From Chlamydia trachomatis (GTDB taxonomy: Bacteria > Chlamydiota > Chlamydiia > Chlamydiales > Rhabdochlamydiaceae): a DNA stretch of 44,910 nucleotides. Location: NCBI GenBank assembly GCA_945875745.1, contig CAMCLJ010000007.1:1-44910 (forward strand), given 5' to 3'. Below are positions 1 through 8,509 of the stretch, one piece after another; position 1 is the stretch's first letter, and the number at the start of each line of letters is the position of its first letter. Below the pieces are notes generated by a model. That model ran no database searches and had not been told where the DNA came from. It saw nothing but the letters and a program-made list of their open reading frames with translations. The translations under genes were made by a program, and so were the position numbers.

Positions 1-155
1 AAGAATTCAAAATTTTATTTAGAAAGTTCTCTAATGACAATGATTTTCCAGAACTCTTCATTAACAGCCCTGAATGGCAGCATGTTGTAGATGAAGCGAA
101 AAAAGTCCTAGAGGCCTTTAACTATATTAGACCGGATGTTCAAGACTTGGTTTGA
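1..155 (+). CDS. Immunity-like protein, C-terminal part (cut by window edge)
   Basis: The reading frame is open from base 3 to a TGA at 153-155 and encodes the last 50 residues of a protein whose start lies outside the window. Its tail (PEWQHVVDEAKKVLEAFNYI and on to the stop) is nearly the same as the tail of the complete 123-residue protein at 384-755, so the two are tandem paralogues. DNA identity is high only from base 84 to about 172 (4 differences in 89 against 684-772). Further upstream the two copies differ clearly. The function is not known. Small acidic proteins in this arrangement are often immunity proteins of polymorphic toxin systems, which is an inference from the neighbouring ORF. 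Confidence 0.6.
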   Translation, partial: EFKILFRKFSNDNDFPELFINSPEWQHVVDEAKKVLEAFNYIRPDVQDLV

Positions 156-379
156 AAGCTACTTGTACATCTTCTGCAATAGAATATGTCCATCTTGAAT
201 ATCAACACACCTCTATCAGGGTGATGTTTGGTAAACCCCATAGTCCTTGGCCGGCGCAACAAAAACCATACGTAGTAGTTACAAAAGATGGGAGTTTTTA
301 TGATCAATTTGGTCAGACTCATAAGTCTTTAAGCCCCGAACTTCACATACCCTTAGAAGAATTTCAACTACAATGGTAA
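152..379 (+). pseudogene. Probable 5'-truncated toxin C-terminus (RHS/polymorphic-toxin-like tail)
   Basis: This is a 75-codon frame whose only near start is a TTG that overlaps the stop of the preceding gene. Its first ~10 codons come from DNA that is also present after the second paralogue (about 156-172 against 756-772), so they are probably not native coding sequence. The body, from about EYVHLEYQHTS, ends in a segment with KPYVVVTKDG and a run like SPELHIPLEEF. From memory this resembles the extreme C-terminal tails of RHS or polymorphic toxins. The stop lies 4 nt before the ATG of the immunity-like gene, the usual toxin-then-immunity order. I read it as a toxin fragment left by recombination. 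It could instead be an expressed small orphan protein. Confidence 0.45.
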
Positions 380-383
380 ACAC

Positions 384-755
384 ATGGAATTAGATAGAAA
401 TTATATTCTTCAGCAATTCTTAAGGCTTATTTCCCATATTAGCGATAAAGAATTCCAAATGCGCGTTTGGATAAAAGGGATCGGACCAGAATGTATTGAT
501 TTTGATGAAACCTGTGATTATTTTTTTGTTGAAGGCGTTGATGTCATTAAAAATGATAAAGATTATGGTATTACAGAACATCAAGAAAAACTATTAACTA
601 GTTTACAAAAGATTTTCGATGCTTTTCTAGAGGATCACTTAGAAGAGCCTATTGAGTTTATCAACACGCCGGAATGGCAATACGTTGTAGATGAAGCAAA
701 AAAAGTCCTAGAGGCCTTTAACTATATTAGACCAGATGTTCAAGACTTGCTTTGA
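384..755 (+). CDS. Putative immunity protein of a polymorphic toxin module
   Basis: This is an acidic 123-residue protein without signal peptide or membrane segment. It opens MELDRNYILQQFL, has a central DFDETCDYFF stretch, and ends in a helical tail with PEWQYVVDEAKKVLEAF. It starts 4 nt after the toxin-tail-like ORF, and a diverged paralogue precedes that ORF. Small acidic cytosolic proteins directly after a toxin C-terminus typically bind and neutralise that toxin. Both that role and the link to the neighbour are inferences, and I cannot name the family with certainty. No clear terminator follows. The stretch 756-927 up to lysS contains only the duplicated post-stop sequence and a possible -10 box TATAAT at 827-832. 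Confidence 0.6.
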   Translation: MELDRNYILQQFLRLISHISDKEFQMRVWIKGIGPECIDFDETCDYFFVEGVDVIKNDKDYGITEHQEKLLTSLQKIFDAFLEDHLEEPIEFINTPEWQYVVDEAKKVLEAFNYIRPDVQDLL

Positions 756-927
756 AAGCTAATTGTACATCTGTAATCGTCTACCTGGCTAGATTAGATG
801 CTTACGCTACAAGTTAAAAAACTTTTTATAATTACCTGAAGAAGATCTCTTCGAAAGCTTGCACAGAACATCTAAAAATCTTAGAATACACTATTTCAAT
901 ACAAACTTAAAATCCAAGCCAATCATC

Positions 928-2499
928 ATGACAAGCCATCCAGAATACCATTCTTATGAAGAGTTTATCAATAGATCACAAAAGCTCTCTGAAATCCAAT
1001 CTCTTGGTATAGAGCCGTATCCACCGAAGTTCACCCCAAAAGCACAAGCTGGTGACCTATCCAAACTCTATGAAGGCAAAGAAGTGGGCCATAGTGAAGA
1101 TGCTGGCGAAGGAAAGACCCCACATACTGTTGTGGCTGGCAGGCTGATCCTGTTTCGGGCGATGGGCAAAAATGCCTTCGGTCATATCCTAGATGAGTCA
1201 GGTCGATTACAAATTATGTTTAATAAAGACCTGACAAAAGTCGATGGACTACCTCCAGGGGAATTATCTGATATTAAGTTCATCGAAAAAAAAATCGACC
1301 TAGGAGATATCATCGGTGTAGAAGGTCATTTATTTTACACTCAAAAAGGGGAACTTACCTTATTTGCAAAAAAAGTGACTCTTCTTTGCAAAACCCTTCT
1401 ACCCCTACCAGATAAGCATAGCGGTTTAACAGATAAGGGGGTCAGGTATAGAAAACGATGGCTTGATTTGATCTCCCATCCAGAAACGATGTCTGTCTTT
1501 CAAAAACGATCCTCTATTTTTCGGATGATCCGTCAATACTTTGAAAAAGTTGGCTTTATGGAAGTGGAGACCCCCGTACTACAGAACATGTACGGTGGCG
1601 CGCAGGCACGCCCCTTTACAACCCACCTAAATGCTTTAGATCAAAATATGTTCTTACGTATCGCCCTAGAGCTGCCCTTGAAAAAGCTGATTGTCGGTGG
1701 CTTTAATAAGGTATATGAAATCGGTAAGGTCTTTAGAAATGAAGGGATTGATAAAACACACAATCCTGAATTTACCATGCTCGAGGCCTATGCCGCATAC
1801 TGGGACTATCAGGATATGATGGTATTTACAGAAAATCTTTTTGCTGAAATTGCCATGAAATTATATGGAACAACACAGCTACATTATAAAAAAGAAGATA
1901 CGGGTGAAGAAGTCACAGTCGATGTAAAAGCTCCCTGGATCCGTCTGAGCATGAAAGAGAGCATTAAAAAATACGGCAACATAGATGTCGACACCCTAGC
2001 TGATCAACAGATCCATGAAATCTTAAAGAAGCATGGTGTTGAAGACGTCAAACTGAAAAATGCACCCCGTGGTATTTTAATAGCCCTTTTATTTGAAGAA
2101 TTTGTAGAGCACCATCTGATCCAACCGCACCATATTATCGATCATCCGATTGAAACAACTCCTCTTTGCAAGCTTCATCGAGACCCTCAGCTGCGTAGAG
2201 AAAATTTTGTAGAACGATTTGAAACCTTTATTTTAGGAACAGAATTTTGCAATTCCTATTCAGAGTTGAATGACCCAGTACTACAAAGAGGATTACTCGA
2301 AGATCAGGCAAGAAAAAAAGAAGCCGGTGATGAGGAAGCAAACCCTTTAGACGAAGAATTTATCGAAGCGATTTGCCAAGGTATGCCCCCTACAGGAGGT
2401 CTTGGCATCGGTCTTGATAGATTGGTGATGTTATTCACAGGCGTCCATTCTATACGGGATGTCCTTTTCTTTCCTATTATGAAGCCTGAAGAGAGCTAA
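928..2499 (+). CDS. lysS: Lysyl-tRNA synthetase, class II
   Basis: Charges tRNA-Lys with lysine using ATP in the cytosol. An N-terminal OB-fold anticodon-binding domain (near VVAGRLILFRAMGKNAFGHI) is followed by the class II catalytic core. Motif 2 is seen around VYEIGKVFRNEGIDKTHNPE with EFTMLEAY, and motif 3 as GLGIGLDRLVMLF close to the end. The frame is open to a TTG at 859, but homology begins at the ATG at 928 (MTSHPEYHSYEEF), giving 523 residues, normal for the family. There is no clear Shine-Dalgarno sequence before either start. The gene converges on the wHTH/cysS/aas operon and shares its terminator. From memory it corresponds to CT781. Confidence 0.96.
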   Translation: MTSHPEYHSYEEFINRSQKLSEIQSLGIEPYPPKFTPKAQAGDLSKLYEGKEVGHSEDAGEGKTPHTVVAGRLILFRAMGKNAFGHILDESGRLQIMFNKDLTKVDGLPPGELSDIKFIEKKIDLGDIIGVEGHLFYTQKGELTLFAKKVTLLCKTLLPLPDKHSGLTDKGVRYRKRWLDLISHPETMSVFQKRSSIFRMIRQYFEKVGFMEVETPVLQNMYGGAQARPFTTHLNALDQNMFLRIALELPLKKLIVGGFNKVYEIGKVFRNEGIDKTHNPEFTMLEAYAAYWDYQDMMVFTENLFAEIAMKLYGTTQLHYKKEDTGEEVTVDVKAPWIRLSMKESIKKYGNIDVDTLADQQIHEILKKHGVEDVKLKNAPRGILIALLFEEFVEHHLIQPHHIIDHPIETTPLCKLHRDPQLRRENFVERFETFILGTEFCNSYSELNDPVLQRGLLEDQARKKEAGDEEANPLDEEFIEAICQGMPPTGGLGIGLDRLVMLFTGVHSIRDVLFFPIMKPEES

Positions 2500-2500
2500 T

Positions 2501-2530
2501 AAAAAAGCCCGCTAAAAAGCGGGCTTTTTT
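2501..2530. terminator. Bidirectional rho-independent terminator between lysS and the wHTH gene
   Basis: A perfect 12-bp stem, AAAAAAGCCCGC / GCGGGCTTTTTT, has a 6-nt loop (2513-2518). It begins 2 nt after the lysS stop, and its right arm abuts the stop codon of the leftward gene. A tracts on one side and T tracts on the other allow it to work in both directions. Confidence 0.93.
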
Positions 2531-2790
2531 TATCCCTGTAATTGTTTTTTAAGGGAATGAACGAACTGTTCCCCATGAGGAGTAAGGTAGATTGCTGAGC
2601 CCTCACCTTTTTTAATAAAATTGGTTTGCGCAAGCATTCTTACAATATTATCTACACTCTTATCATTGATACTTAAATTTTGACCGATAGCATAGCGATC
2701 TACTTCGGAATAGACCCCCTCAAATTTTAAAGCCATCTCAAATAACCTGACTAAATATCTCTCATCGGTTGTCAGACTTTTGTGTTTCAT
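2530..2790 (-). CDS. Small winged-helix-like protein
   Basis: This is an 86-residue protein of unknown function. The pattern is helix-rich with a C-terminal wing: ERYLVRLFEMALKFEG, then an SINDKSVDNIVRMLAQTNFI recognition-like segment, then KKGEGSAIYLTPHG as a beta-hairpin wing. This fits a MarR/PadR-like winged helix-turn-helix, so DNA binding is plausible but unproven. It begins 5 nt after cysS. Its ribosome binding site AGAGG lies inside the end of cysS, 8 nt from the ATG, so it is probably the last gene of aas-cysS-wHTH. No Cys or His cluster for a metal or redox sensor is visible. Confidence 0.75.
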   Translation of the reverse strand: MKHKSLTTDERYLVRLFEMALKFEGVYSEVDRYAIGQNLSINDKSVDNIVRMLAQTNFIKKGEGSAIYLTPHGEQFVHSLKKQLQG

Positions 2791-2795
2791 CTAGA

Positions 2796-4226
2796 TTACC
2801 TCTTCTTTTTTAAGCGAGCACCGAAAGGGGTATCATCAATGATATACCCTTTGGATAAAATCAGATCTCTAAATCGATCGGCAGCTGCCCAATCTTTCTG
2901 AGCCCTTGCCTCTTGTCGATTAGACAGTGCAGTAAGCAGCTCCTCGGGAATCTTTTCTTCACTCGGCGCAAGTGGTATAATATGGAGTACCGTATCAATT
3001 CTTGCAAGATTATCGAGGATCACCTGCGCATCTTTACAAGAGACTTTATCCGCATCACATAAGGCGTTAATCTCTCTTATAGCATCAAATAAAGCAGCGA
3101 GCGCTACAGAGACATTAAGATCATCTGCCATCGCTTCTTGAAACGATTGCAAAAGATGATTAAGAACGGGCTGGACTGATGGGGCAGCTGTTGTATTTGT
3201 GATCTCTTTTAAACGGATGACAAACGATGCCAGCCTCTCTAATGAATTTCTTGCTGCATCAAGACCCTGAAAAGTAAAGTTCAATTGCATACGGTAATGT
3301 GTTTGCAACAGGGCATAGCGGACCTCTTGACCAGAATATCCTTTAGCTATCAGATCCCTTAAAGTATAAAAATTCCCTAATCGCTTAGACATCTTTTTAT
3401 GATCAACAAGCAGATGCTCTGAGTGGAGCCAGTGTTTGACAAAGCATTTGCCAGAGCAAGCCTCTGATTGGGCAATCTCATTTTCATGATGAGGGAACAT
3501 ATTATCTACCCCTCCTACATGGATATCGATCGACTCACCGAGTAAATCCATGGCCATAGCAGAACATTCAATATGCCAGCCTGGACGCCCTTGACCGAGT
3601 GGGCTATCCCAAAAAATCTTACCATCGCGAGAGGGATCGTAAGCTTTCCAAAGAACAAAATCACAGGCCTGTTCTTTATCATACTCATCTGCTGCGATTC
3701 GATCAGATGCACCCGCTTCTAACTCATCTAAGTGAAGGTGGGAAAGCCTGCCATAAGATGGAAACTGTTTAATCGAAAAATAAACGCTACCATCTGCGCC
3801 TTTATATGCGATTTTTTTATCTAGTAAACGCTGAATCATCGACACCATTTGAGGGATATATTCAGTAGCTGCCGGGTAATGCTCGGCTCTTTCAATACCG
3901 AGCGCATCTATATCTTCAAAAAATGCTTTTGTATAAGGAGATGTAAATTCTTCAAGGCTAATATCTTTTTCAATAGCACCTTTAAGGGTTTTGTCATCGA
4001 TATCGGTTAAATTCATCACATGGCAAATATTCATTCCGAAGAACTTAATCGTTCTTCTTAGGACATCTTCAAAGACATAGGTTCGAAAATTACCGATATG
4101 TGCAAAATTATAGACTGTGGGACCACATGTATACATTAAAATTGTATGACCATTTTTTGGAGATACCTGTTCCATAAGACGGGATTCTGTGTTAAATAGA
4201 ATCAATGGAGGGACTGGATTTACCAT
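2796..4226 (-). CDS. cysS: Cysteinyl-tRNA synthetase
   Basis: A class I synthetase that attaches cysteine to tRNA-Cys. The nucleotide-binding signature appears as HIGN (residues 43-46) and the second signature as KMSKR (278-282). Cys34, Cys221, His246 and Glu250 fit the zinc site used to select cysteine. At 476 residues it is close to the usual length. An SD sequence GGAG sits 5 nt before the ATG and overlaps the end of aas, whose stop is 2 nt upstream, so translation is likely coupled. Its substrate tRNA-Cys is also encoded in this window (27065-27136). Confidence 0.97.
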   Translation of the reverse strand: MVNPVPPLILFNTESRLMEQVSPKNGHTILMYTCGPTVYNFAHIGNFRTYVFEDVLRRTIKFFGMNICHVMNLTDIDDKTLKGAIEKDISLEEFTSPYTKAFFEDIDALGIERAEHYPAATEYIPQMVSMIQRLLDKKIAYKGADGSVYFSIKQFPSYGRLSHLHLDELEAGASDRIAADEYDKEQACDFVLWKAYDPSRDGKIFWDSPLGQGRPGWHIECSAMAMDLLGESIDIHVGGVDNMFPHHENEIAQSEACSGKCFVKHWLHSEHLLVDHKKMSKRLGNFYTLRDLIAKGYSGQEVRYALLQTHYRMQLNFTFQGLDAARNSLERLASFVIRLKEITNTTAAPSVQPVLNHLLQSFQEAMADDLNVSVALAALFDAIREINALCDADKVSCKDAQVILDNLARIDTVLHIIPLAPSEEKIPEELLTALSNRQEARAQKDWAAADRFRDLILSKGYIIDDTPFGARLKKKR

Positions 4227-4228
4227 AT

Positions 4229-6928
4229 TTACTCCGATAAATATTTTTCATCCAGAAGACGATAATCTGTTTTACCCACCCCCGTCAAGGGTATCTCGCT
4301 TAAATGCCTGACTTCTGCAATTTTTATGATCCTACCCCACCCTGCATCTTTTAAAAACGTGTTGAGATCTTCCCTTAAAAGGGGGAAAGTAGAAAAAAGG
4401 ATCAGTTCAGGCCGCTCACTCTGTTTTTCTTTGACTGTTAAAGCAAGTGAGGTCGGAGCAGGAGACGTCCCTAAAAAACCTTTAGTCAAGGCAAAATGTA
4501 AAATTTCTTCTTCAAGCCCCCCGAGACTAATCATTTCCCCCCCCACCTTAACAAAACGCTTTAACCTACCTGTTAAATGGAGGTTATCTTCTGCATCGAT
4601 GTATCCCATATCTCCTGTCACATACCATTTCGATGCCTCTAATACGATGAAAGGAGACTGCAAACCTGGGGATAAGTAACCTGCAAAAACACTTGGACCC
4701 TGAACACAAATCTCCCCCTCTACACCCTCTGGAACCCGGGCTTTAGTCTCTCGATCAATGACGGCCAGTTTTACCCCAGGAATCGGCTTGCCAACCCCTT
4801 TAAGAGGCTGCCCAGGCCTGCATAGAGTCACTACAGGTGAGCATTCTGTAATACCATAGCCTTCCATAAACTGAGCATGGGGTAAATTAAGAGCTATATA
4901 GTCTTGAATTTGGACAGCTTTTTCAGCACCAGATATAATTAACCGAAGACTTTTGAGCTCTGAAGGATCTGCTACTGCAAATACGGACCTTATAAAACTT
5001 GGCGCGCAACACCAAATTGTTGGTTTAGCAGAGCGAATATCATCGACCATACCGCGGGTGTTATTGGGATCTGGAGCATAAAATACCCGACAACCACTTA
5101 AAATTGGCATCAGCCCGGTAATAGAAAAACCAAAAGAATGAAAGGGAGGAAGAACCCCATATATACAGTCTGTTTTTTTAAATCGTACGCAAGAGATCGA
5201 TGACGCCTGGTTGAATAAAATATTCTCATAGGATAAGGGGACAGCTTTAGGAAGTGATTCAGTACCGCTGGTAAATAAAATCACTGCTGTATCAGATGCA
5301 GCTTTAATAGATAAACCAAATTCGACTAGTAGCTTCTGGGCAGATCTCTTGCTGCGCCAAAGAGCACGAAGCTTGTCTTTCCAAGTAATAGAATATCGAA
5401 TCTCTTCTAAATAAATTAATTTTGATTCAATACTTCCCAAAGAAGTAAGGTCCGCTTTATCTAAGAAAAGCCTTGAGGTGAGCACGTGGGAAATTTGGGT
5501 GATATCAGAGGCGTAATCAAGGCCACGAACGCCTGCGGTCCAATTCAGCATTACTGGGATCTTATTAGCAAGAAGGGCTGCCAAAACTGTAATATAAGAT
5601 CCAGCGGCAGATGGAAGCATAATACCAATTTTTTCTCCAGGTACCCGAGCGATTTTTTCAGCTAAGGCTAGAACTGCGACCTTCATGTCCCTGTAAGTCA
5701 TTACCCCCGATGTGCCATCTGCTACCGCCGAAGATCTGCCCATATCATCACAGACCCTTAAAAAAGCCTCTTGTATGGTTTTGCCTCGTGGGGGACGAAT
5801 ACGCTTGCGAAAAAGCTCTTTAGGCCATTTAAAAACTAGATCTGTTTTGACTTTTATTTTTTCTATTTTTTGTAGACCACCCGATATGGCTCGTAAAATA
5901 TCACCGACAGTCTGTAGATCACCTGGAGAAAAATCGACTACGTCAAATTTACGGTCTAAAAAGATATGGACGTTGGCAATATCTAACGAATCTAACCCTA
6001 AATCGCTGGATAAATTTGTTTTAACATGAATTGTTGAAGGATCAACTTTGGATAAAGAGGCCAGCTCATTTTTGACCTGAGATATAACCTCTGCAGAAAC
6101 AGATATATCTACCCCACAATCTATAGAGCTGCCTGGAGAAATGGCATTAGCCATCTCTTGATATTCCTCTTTTCTATAGTTATATGAAACAAGGGATAAG
6201 GGTTCCGGACCCGGATCTGGGTACTTGTTATACCATTCTTCTAAAAACTTATTAAACATCAGGCGTGGTGCCTGAATAGGCAAATCAGCTGGTGCATCTG
6301 CGATCTCAATCAGAACAGCCCGTTTAGGGATAAAGAAAAACCAGTTTTTTATAAGACGAGATAGATTTAAGAATAAGGTTTTACCAAACTCAGGGCTTCT
6401 GCCCGTTGGTGCTTTGGAAAAACTACTCCCCCATAAGCCTGTCGTTCTTACAAGAACCACATGAATACCCGGACATGCTTGTAATAAACTGTGAACAAAC
6501 GAGGCCCCACCAATGAGCTCTCTTCCTCCAGCCTTTAACTTGCCAGCAGGATAGATTAAAAAACTATCTCCAGCTCTCATCCTTTCCGAAACATCCTGGA
6601 AAATACGGGCAACCTCTTTACCCCTCCAAATATTGGCTTTTTCCTCCATAGTAGGAATCGGGATTACCCCAATTAAATCCAAAATCCATTGAAATCCTTT
6701 AAGTCTATAAAAATGCTCCACAACCATCGGGCGAGGAAAATATTTTGGACCTAAATAGACCATAAGTAAAATAGGATCGATTTCAGCAGGATGGTTAGGT
6801 AAAAATAAAATGCTTTTTTCTTTTGAGATGTTGTCAAGACCGACTATCTTAACATCGTATCTTAATGCTAGCAAAAATCTAGCTACATGGAATAAACAAC
6901 AGCTTAGAAAATAGGAACGCTTTTTCAT
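4229..6928 (-). CDS. aas: Three-domain Aas: PlsC acyltransferase + ACP + acyl-ACP synthetase
   Basis: An 899-residue fusion that would activate fatty acids and transfer them to (lyso)phospholipid at the inner membrane. Residues about 1-245 form a PlsC/LPLAT domain with the HX4D catalytic motif (NHPAEID, His46/Asp51). Residues about 275-350 form an acyl carrier protein domain with GLDSLD, where Ser314 is the expected phosphopantetheine site. Residues about 380-899 form an ANL adenylating domain with TSGTESLPKA (553-562), YGITECSPVV and TGDMGYID...TGRLKRFVKVGGE. E. coli Aas has only the first and last of these domains, so the internal ACP is unusual. The ribosome binding site AAGAGG precedes the ATG. 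It heads the operon with cysS. From memory C. trachomatis splits these functions over CT775 and CT776. Confidence 0.92.
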   Translation of the reverse strand: MKKRSYFLSCCLFHVARFLLALRYDVKIVGLDNISKEKSILFLPNHPAEIDPILLMVYLGPKYFPRPMVVEHFYRLKGFQWILDLIGVIPIPTMEEKANIWRGKEVARIFQDVSERMRAGDSFLIYPAGKLKAGGRELIGGASFVHSLLQACPGIHVVLVRTTGLWGSSFSKAPTGRSPEFGKTLFLNLSRLIKNWFFFIPKRAVLIEIADAPADLPIQAPRLMFNKFLEEWYNKYPDPGPEPLSLVSYNYRKEEYQEMANAISPGSSIDCGVDISVSAEVISQVKNELASLSKVDPSTIHVKTNLSSDLGLDSLDIANVHIFLDRKFDVVDFSPGDLQTVGDILRAISGGLQKIEKIKVKTDLVFKWPKELFRKRIRPPRGKTIQEAFLRVCDDMGRSSAVADGTSGVMTYRDMKVAVLALAEKIARVPGEKIGIMLPSAAGSYITVLAALLANKIPVMLNWTAGVRGLDYASDITQISHVLTSRLFLDKADLTSLGSIESKLIYLEEIRYSITWKDKLRALWRSKRSAQKLLVEFGLSIKAASDTAVILFTSGTESLPKAVPLSYENILFNQASSISCVRFKKTDCIYGVLPPFHSFGFSITGLMPILSGCRVFYAPDPNNTRGMVDDIRSAKPTIWCCAPSFIRSVFAVADPSELKSLRLIISGAEKAVQIQDYIALNLPHAQFMEGYGITECSPVVTLCRPGQPLKGVGKPIPGVKLAVIDRETKARVPEGVEGEICVQGPSVFAGYLSPGLQSPFIVLEASKWYVTGDMGYIDAEDNLHLTGRLKRFVKVGGEMISLGGLEEEILHFALTKGFLGTSPAPTSLALTVKEKQSERPELILFSTFPLLREDLNTFLKDAGWGRIIKIAEVRHLSEIPLTGVGKTDYRLLDEKYLSE

Positions 6929-7499
6929 AAGAACCTCTTATAACCCTACCGTAAACCGCATAATGCCAAAATCAAGGGCTTAATGCAAAGACAAAAACAG
7001 ATCAATCCCTAATTCAATAAGTATAAAAATTAGATAGATTTATCTAAAAAATAAAAGTTATTTGACTACAATACTATTTTTATATAATAATTAACTTTAT
7101 AATCATAAAATGATGTGAATTGCTTATGAACAAAAAAATAAACCACATATTGTCGAAACTAATCAATCATACCCCACCTTAATAGAAGGATTAATCTCAA
7201 TTTTACGCAATTAGATTAAAGAGATGAATCTAACCAATAAGAAAAGTCCTGAACAAGCCAGAACCATTATCGAAGAAATCACAAAATGGTTCGTGGCGGA
7301 AAGTGATATAAACTCCATGAAAAATCGAGAAAGTGTCCAGGATCAAAAGAAAACACTAAAAAAATAAGCATAAAGAAATTAGCTACCTCAAAAAGAAAGA
7401 TCACTTACCTTAAATCAAATGGAATAAATCTATTTGATTTGTTGAAAAATCATATTTCGGTATATGAGAAAAATAAATTAAAAACCTACGGAGGATCTC
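6929..7499. other. 571-base AT-rich stretch with no recognised gene
   Basis: The stretch separates the leftward aas start from the rightward small ORF at 7500. It contains one unrecognised 47-codon frame (7224-7367) and a 9-bp inverted repeat (AAATCAAAT 7412-7420 / ATTTGATTT 7432-7440). The repeat lies 60 nt before the ATG at 7500 and could be an operator. Promoters for aas and for the ORF at 7500 must lie here, but I see no convincing -35/-10 pair. Confidence 0.6.
7224..7367 (+). CDS. Possible 47-residue orphan peptide
   Basis: The frame runs ATG to TAA and encodes a charged helical peptide (MNLTNKKSPEQARTIIEEIT and onwards, Lys/Glu rich). A weak purine-rich GAG precedes the ATG. I recognise no family. 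It may be a small accessory protein, debris of a larger gene, or chance. Confidence 0.22.
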   Translation: MNLTNKKSPEQARTIIEEITKWFVAESDINSMKNRESVQDQKKTLKK

Positions 7500-7742
7500 A
7501 TGAAAGTCAATAAATCAGATAACACGGGTAGTACCGCGAAACCAGAATTAAAAAGACAAGCAAATGATGTAAAAAAGACATGGACGAAGGGGATCTCGAC
7601 TTTTTTTCAAGTAAAACAAGGAGCTACCGATCACCAAAGGACTCACGTTTACTCGTCATCAACTGGTGGAATCATAGGTAAGGTAACTGGTGGAGTCGCT
7701 AAGGTAGCGAAAAAGATTATGGCAAACTGCCACAAAAAATAA
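7500..7742 (+). CDS. Small basic hypothetical protein
   Basis: An 80-residue Lys-rich protein without recognised homology. A strong ribosome binding site (GGAGG, 5-6 nt before the ATG) makes translation likely. The N-terminus is polar and Ser/Thr/Lys rich (MKVNKSDNTGSTAKPELKRQ). A Gly-rich segment, SSSTGGIIGKVTGGVAKVAK, lies near the C-terminus and could form a short amphipathic helix. The polar N-terminus would suit a type III secreted protein, but this is a weak hint only. It stands alone and converges on bioY. Confidence 0.6.
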   Translation: MKVNKSDNTGSTAKPELKRQANDVKKTWTKGISTFFQVKQGATDHQRTHVYSSSTGGIIGKVTGGVAKVAKKIMANCHKK

Positions 7743-7756
7743 AAATTAGTGGCAGT
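7726..7756. terminator. Possible terminator hairpin between convergent genes
   Basis: An 8-bp inverted repeat ACTGCCAC / GTGGCAGT with a 15-nt AT-rich loop overlaps the end of the rightward ORF and lies 14 nt beyond the bioY stop. There is no clean T tract after either arm, so it may be a weak or factor-assisted terminator. Confidence 0.4.
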
Positions 7757-7769
7757 ATTGAATAACGAT

Positions 7770-8339
7770 CTAGGCTAGGCGCTGACGAAAAAACTGTATA
7801 GCCTTTGTTGTGCAAAGCAACTTGAAGGCATCTCCAATTAGAAAAGGGACGATGCCTAAGGTTAAGCAAGAAGTCCAATCCATAAAAATGGATAGACCAC
7901 ATGCACCGCATAAATATATAAGCAAATTACCACAAGCCATCGCCGAAAAGATCCGAGTCAATGTAGGTTTTTTTACTTGATTTGATATATACCCAGTTAG
8001 AAAAGCGGCGCATATATACCCAACCAAATAGCCTCCGGTAGGTCCAAGTAAACAACTAAGGCCTGGCTTTGCTCCTGCGAATACAGGCAATCCTAACATC
8101 CCTGCTATAACAAAAAGAATTGTGGCCATAGATCCCCTCTTAGATCCCAAAAGAGCTGCCATCAGTAACAAAACGTGGGACTGAAGGACTAAAGGAACAG
8201 GGGTGAAAAATAAGGGAATTCTTATGTAGGAAGATAAACTAATGAGGATACTTGCAAAAACAATTTTAGAAAGATCTTGCATCCAGGTAGATAGACCGGC
8301 TGGAGCATAAGCCGGGCAAGAAAAATGAGAAGACGCCAT
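7770..8339 (-). CDS. bioY: BioY-family biotin transporter (S component)
   Basis: A small, strongly hydrophobic integral membrane protein with about five or six helices. It carries the BioY signature GPTGGYLVGY and the conserved KPGLSCLLGPTGGY region. BioY proteins bind and import biotin, alone or with an energy-coupling-factor module; no ATPase genes are next to it here. The frame is open to an ATG at 8366, but the ATG at 8339 (MASSHFSCP, 189 residues) has a GAGAG ribosome-binding-like sequence at proper distance, so I prefer it. It is transcribed alone. Biotin uptake fits a host-dependent bacterium. Confidence 0.9.
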   Translation of the reverse strand: MASSHFSCPAYAPAGLSTWMQDLSKIVFASILISLSSYIRIPLFFTPVPLVLQSHVLLLMAALLGSKRGSMATILFVIAGMLGLPVFAGAKPGLSCLLGPTGGYLVGYICAAFLTGYISNQVKKPTLTRIFSAMACGNLLIYLCGACGLSIFMDWTSCLTLGIVPFLIGDAFKLLCTTKAIQFFRQRLA

Positions 8340-8450
8340 GTAAAACTCTCGTTTAAATATGAACATAAAAAAATATCATATTCTTCTTTTTTTTCCCACA
8401 AATCTTGTAAATCGGATAAAATAGAAAAAAGAACTAGCTGAATCGGGTCT

Positions 8451-8493
8451 AAAAAATAAAAACACAGACCCGTTTTTATACGGACCTGTGTTT
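8451..8493 (-). terminator. Rho-independent terminator of the LRR gene
   Basis: Read on the minus strand, AAACACAGGTCCG (8493-8481) pairs with CGGGTCTGTGTTT (8472-8460) as a 13-bp stem with two G-U pairs. It is followed by a T-rich tail and starts 17 nt after the LRR gene's stop. On the plus strand a nested alternative (CGGGTCT 8444-8450 / AGACCCG 8466-8472, then TTTTT) could also terminate rightward transcripts. Confidence 0.8.
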
Positions 8494-8509
8494 CAGAACC
8501 GATTATATG

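Noticed and set aside
859-927. N-terminal extension of lysS from the TTG at 859
   Set aside because: The 23 extra residues do not resemble LysRS, and the ATG at 928 starts where the family normally does.
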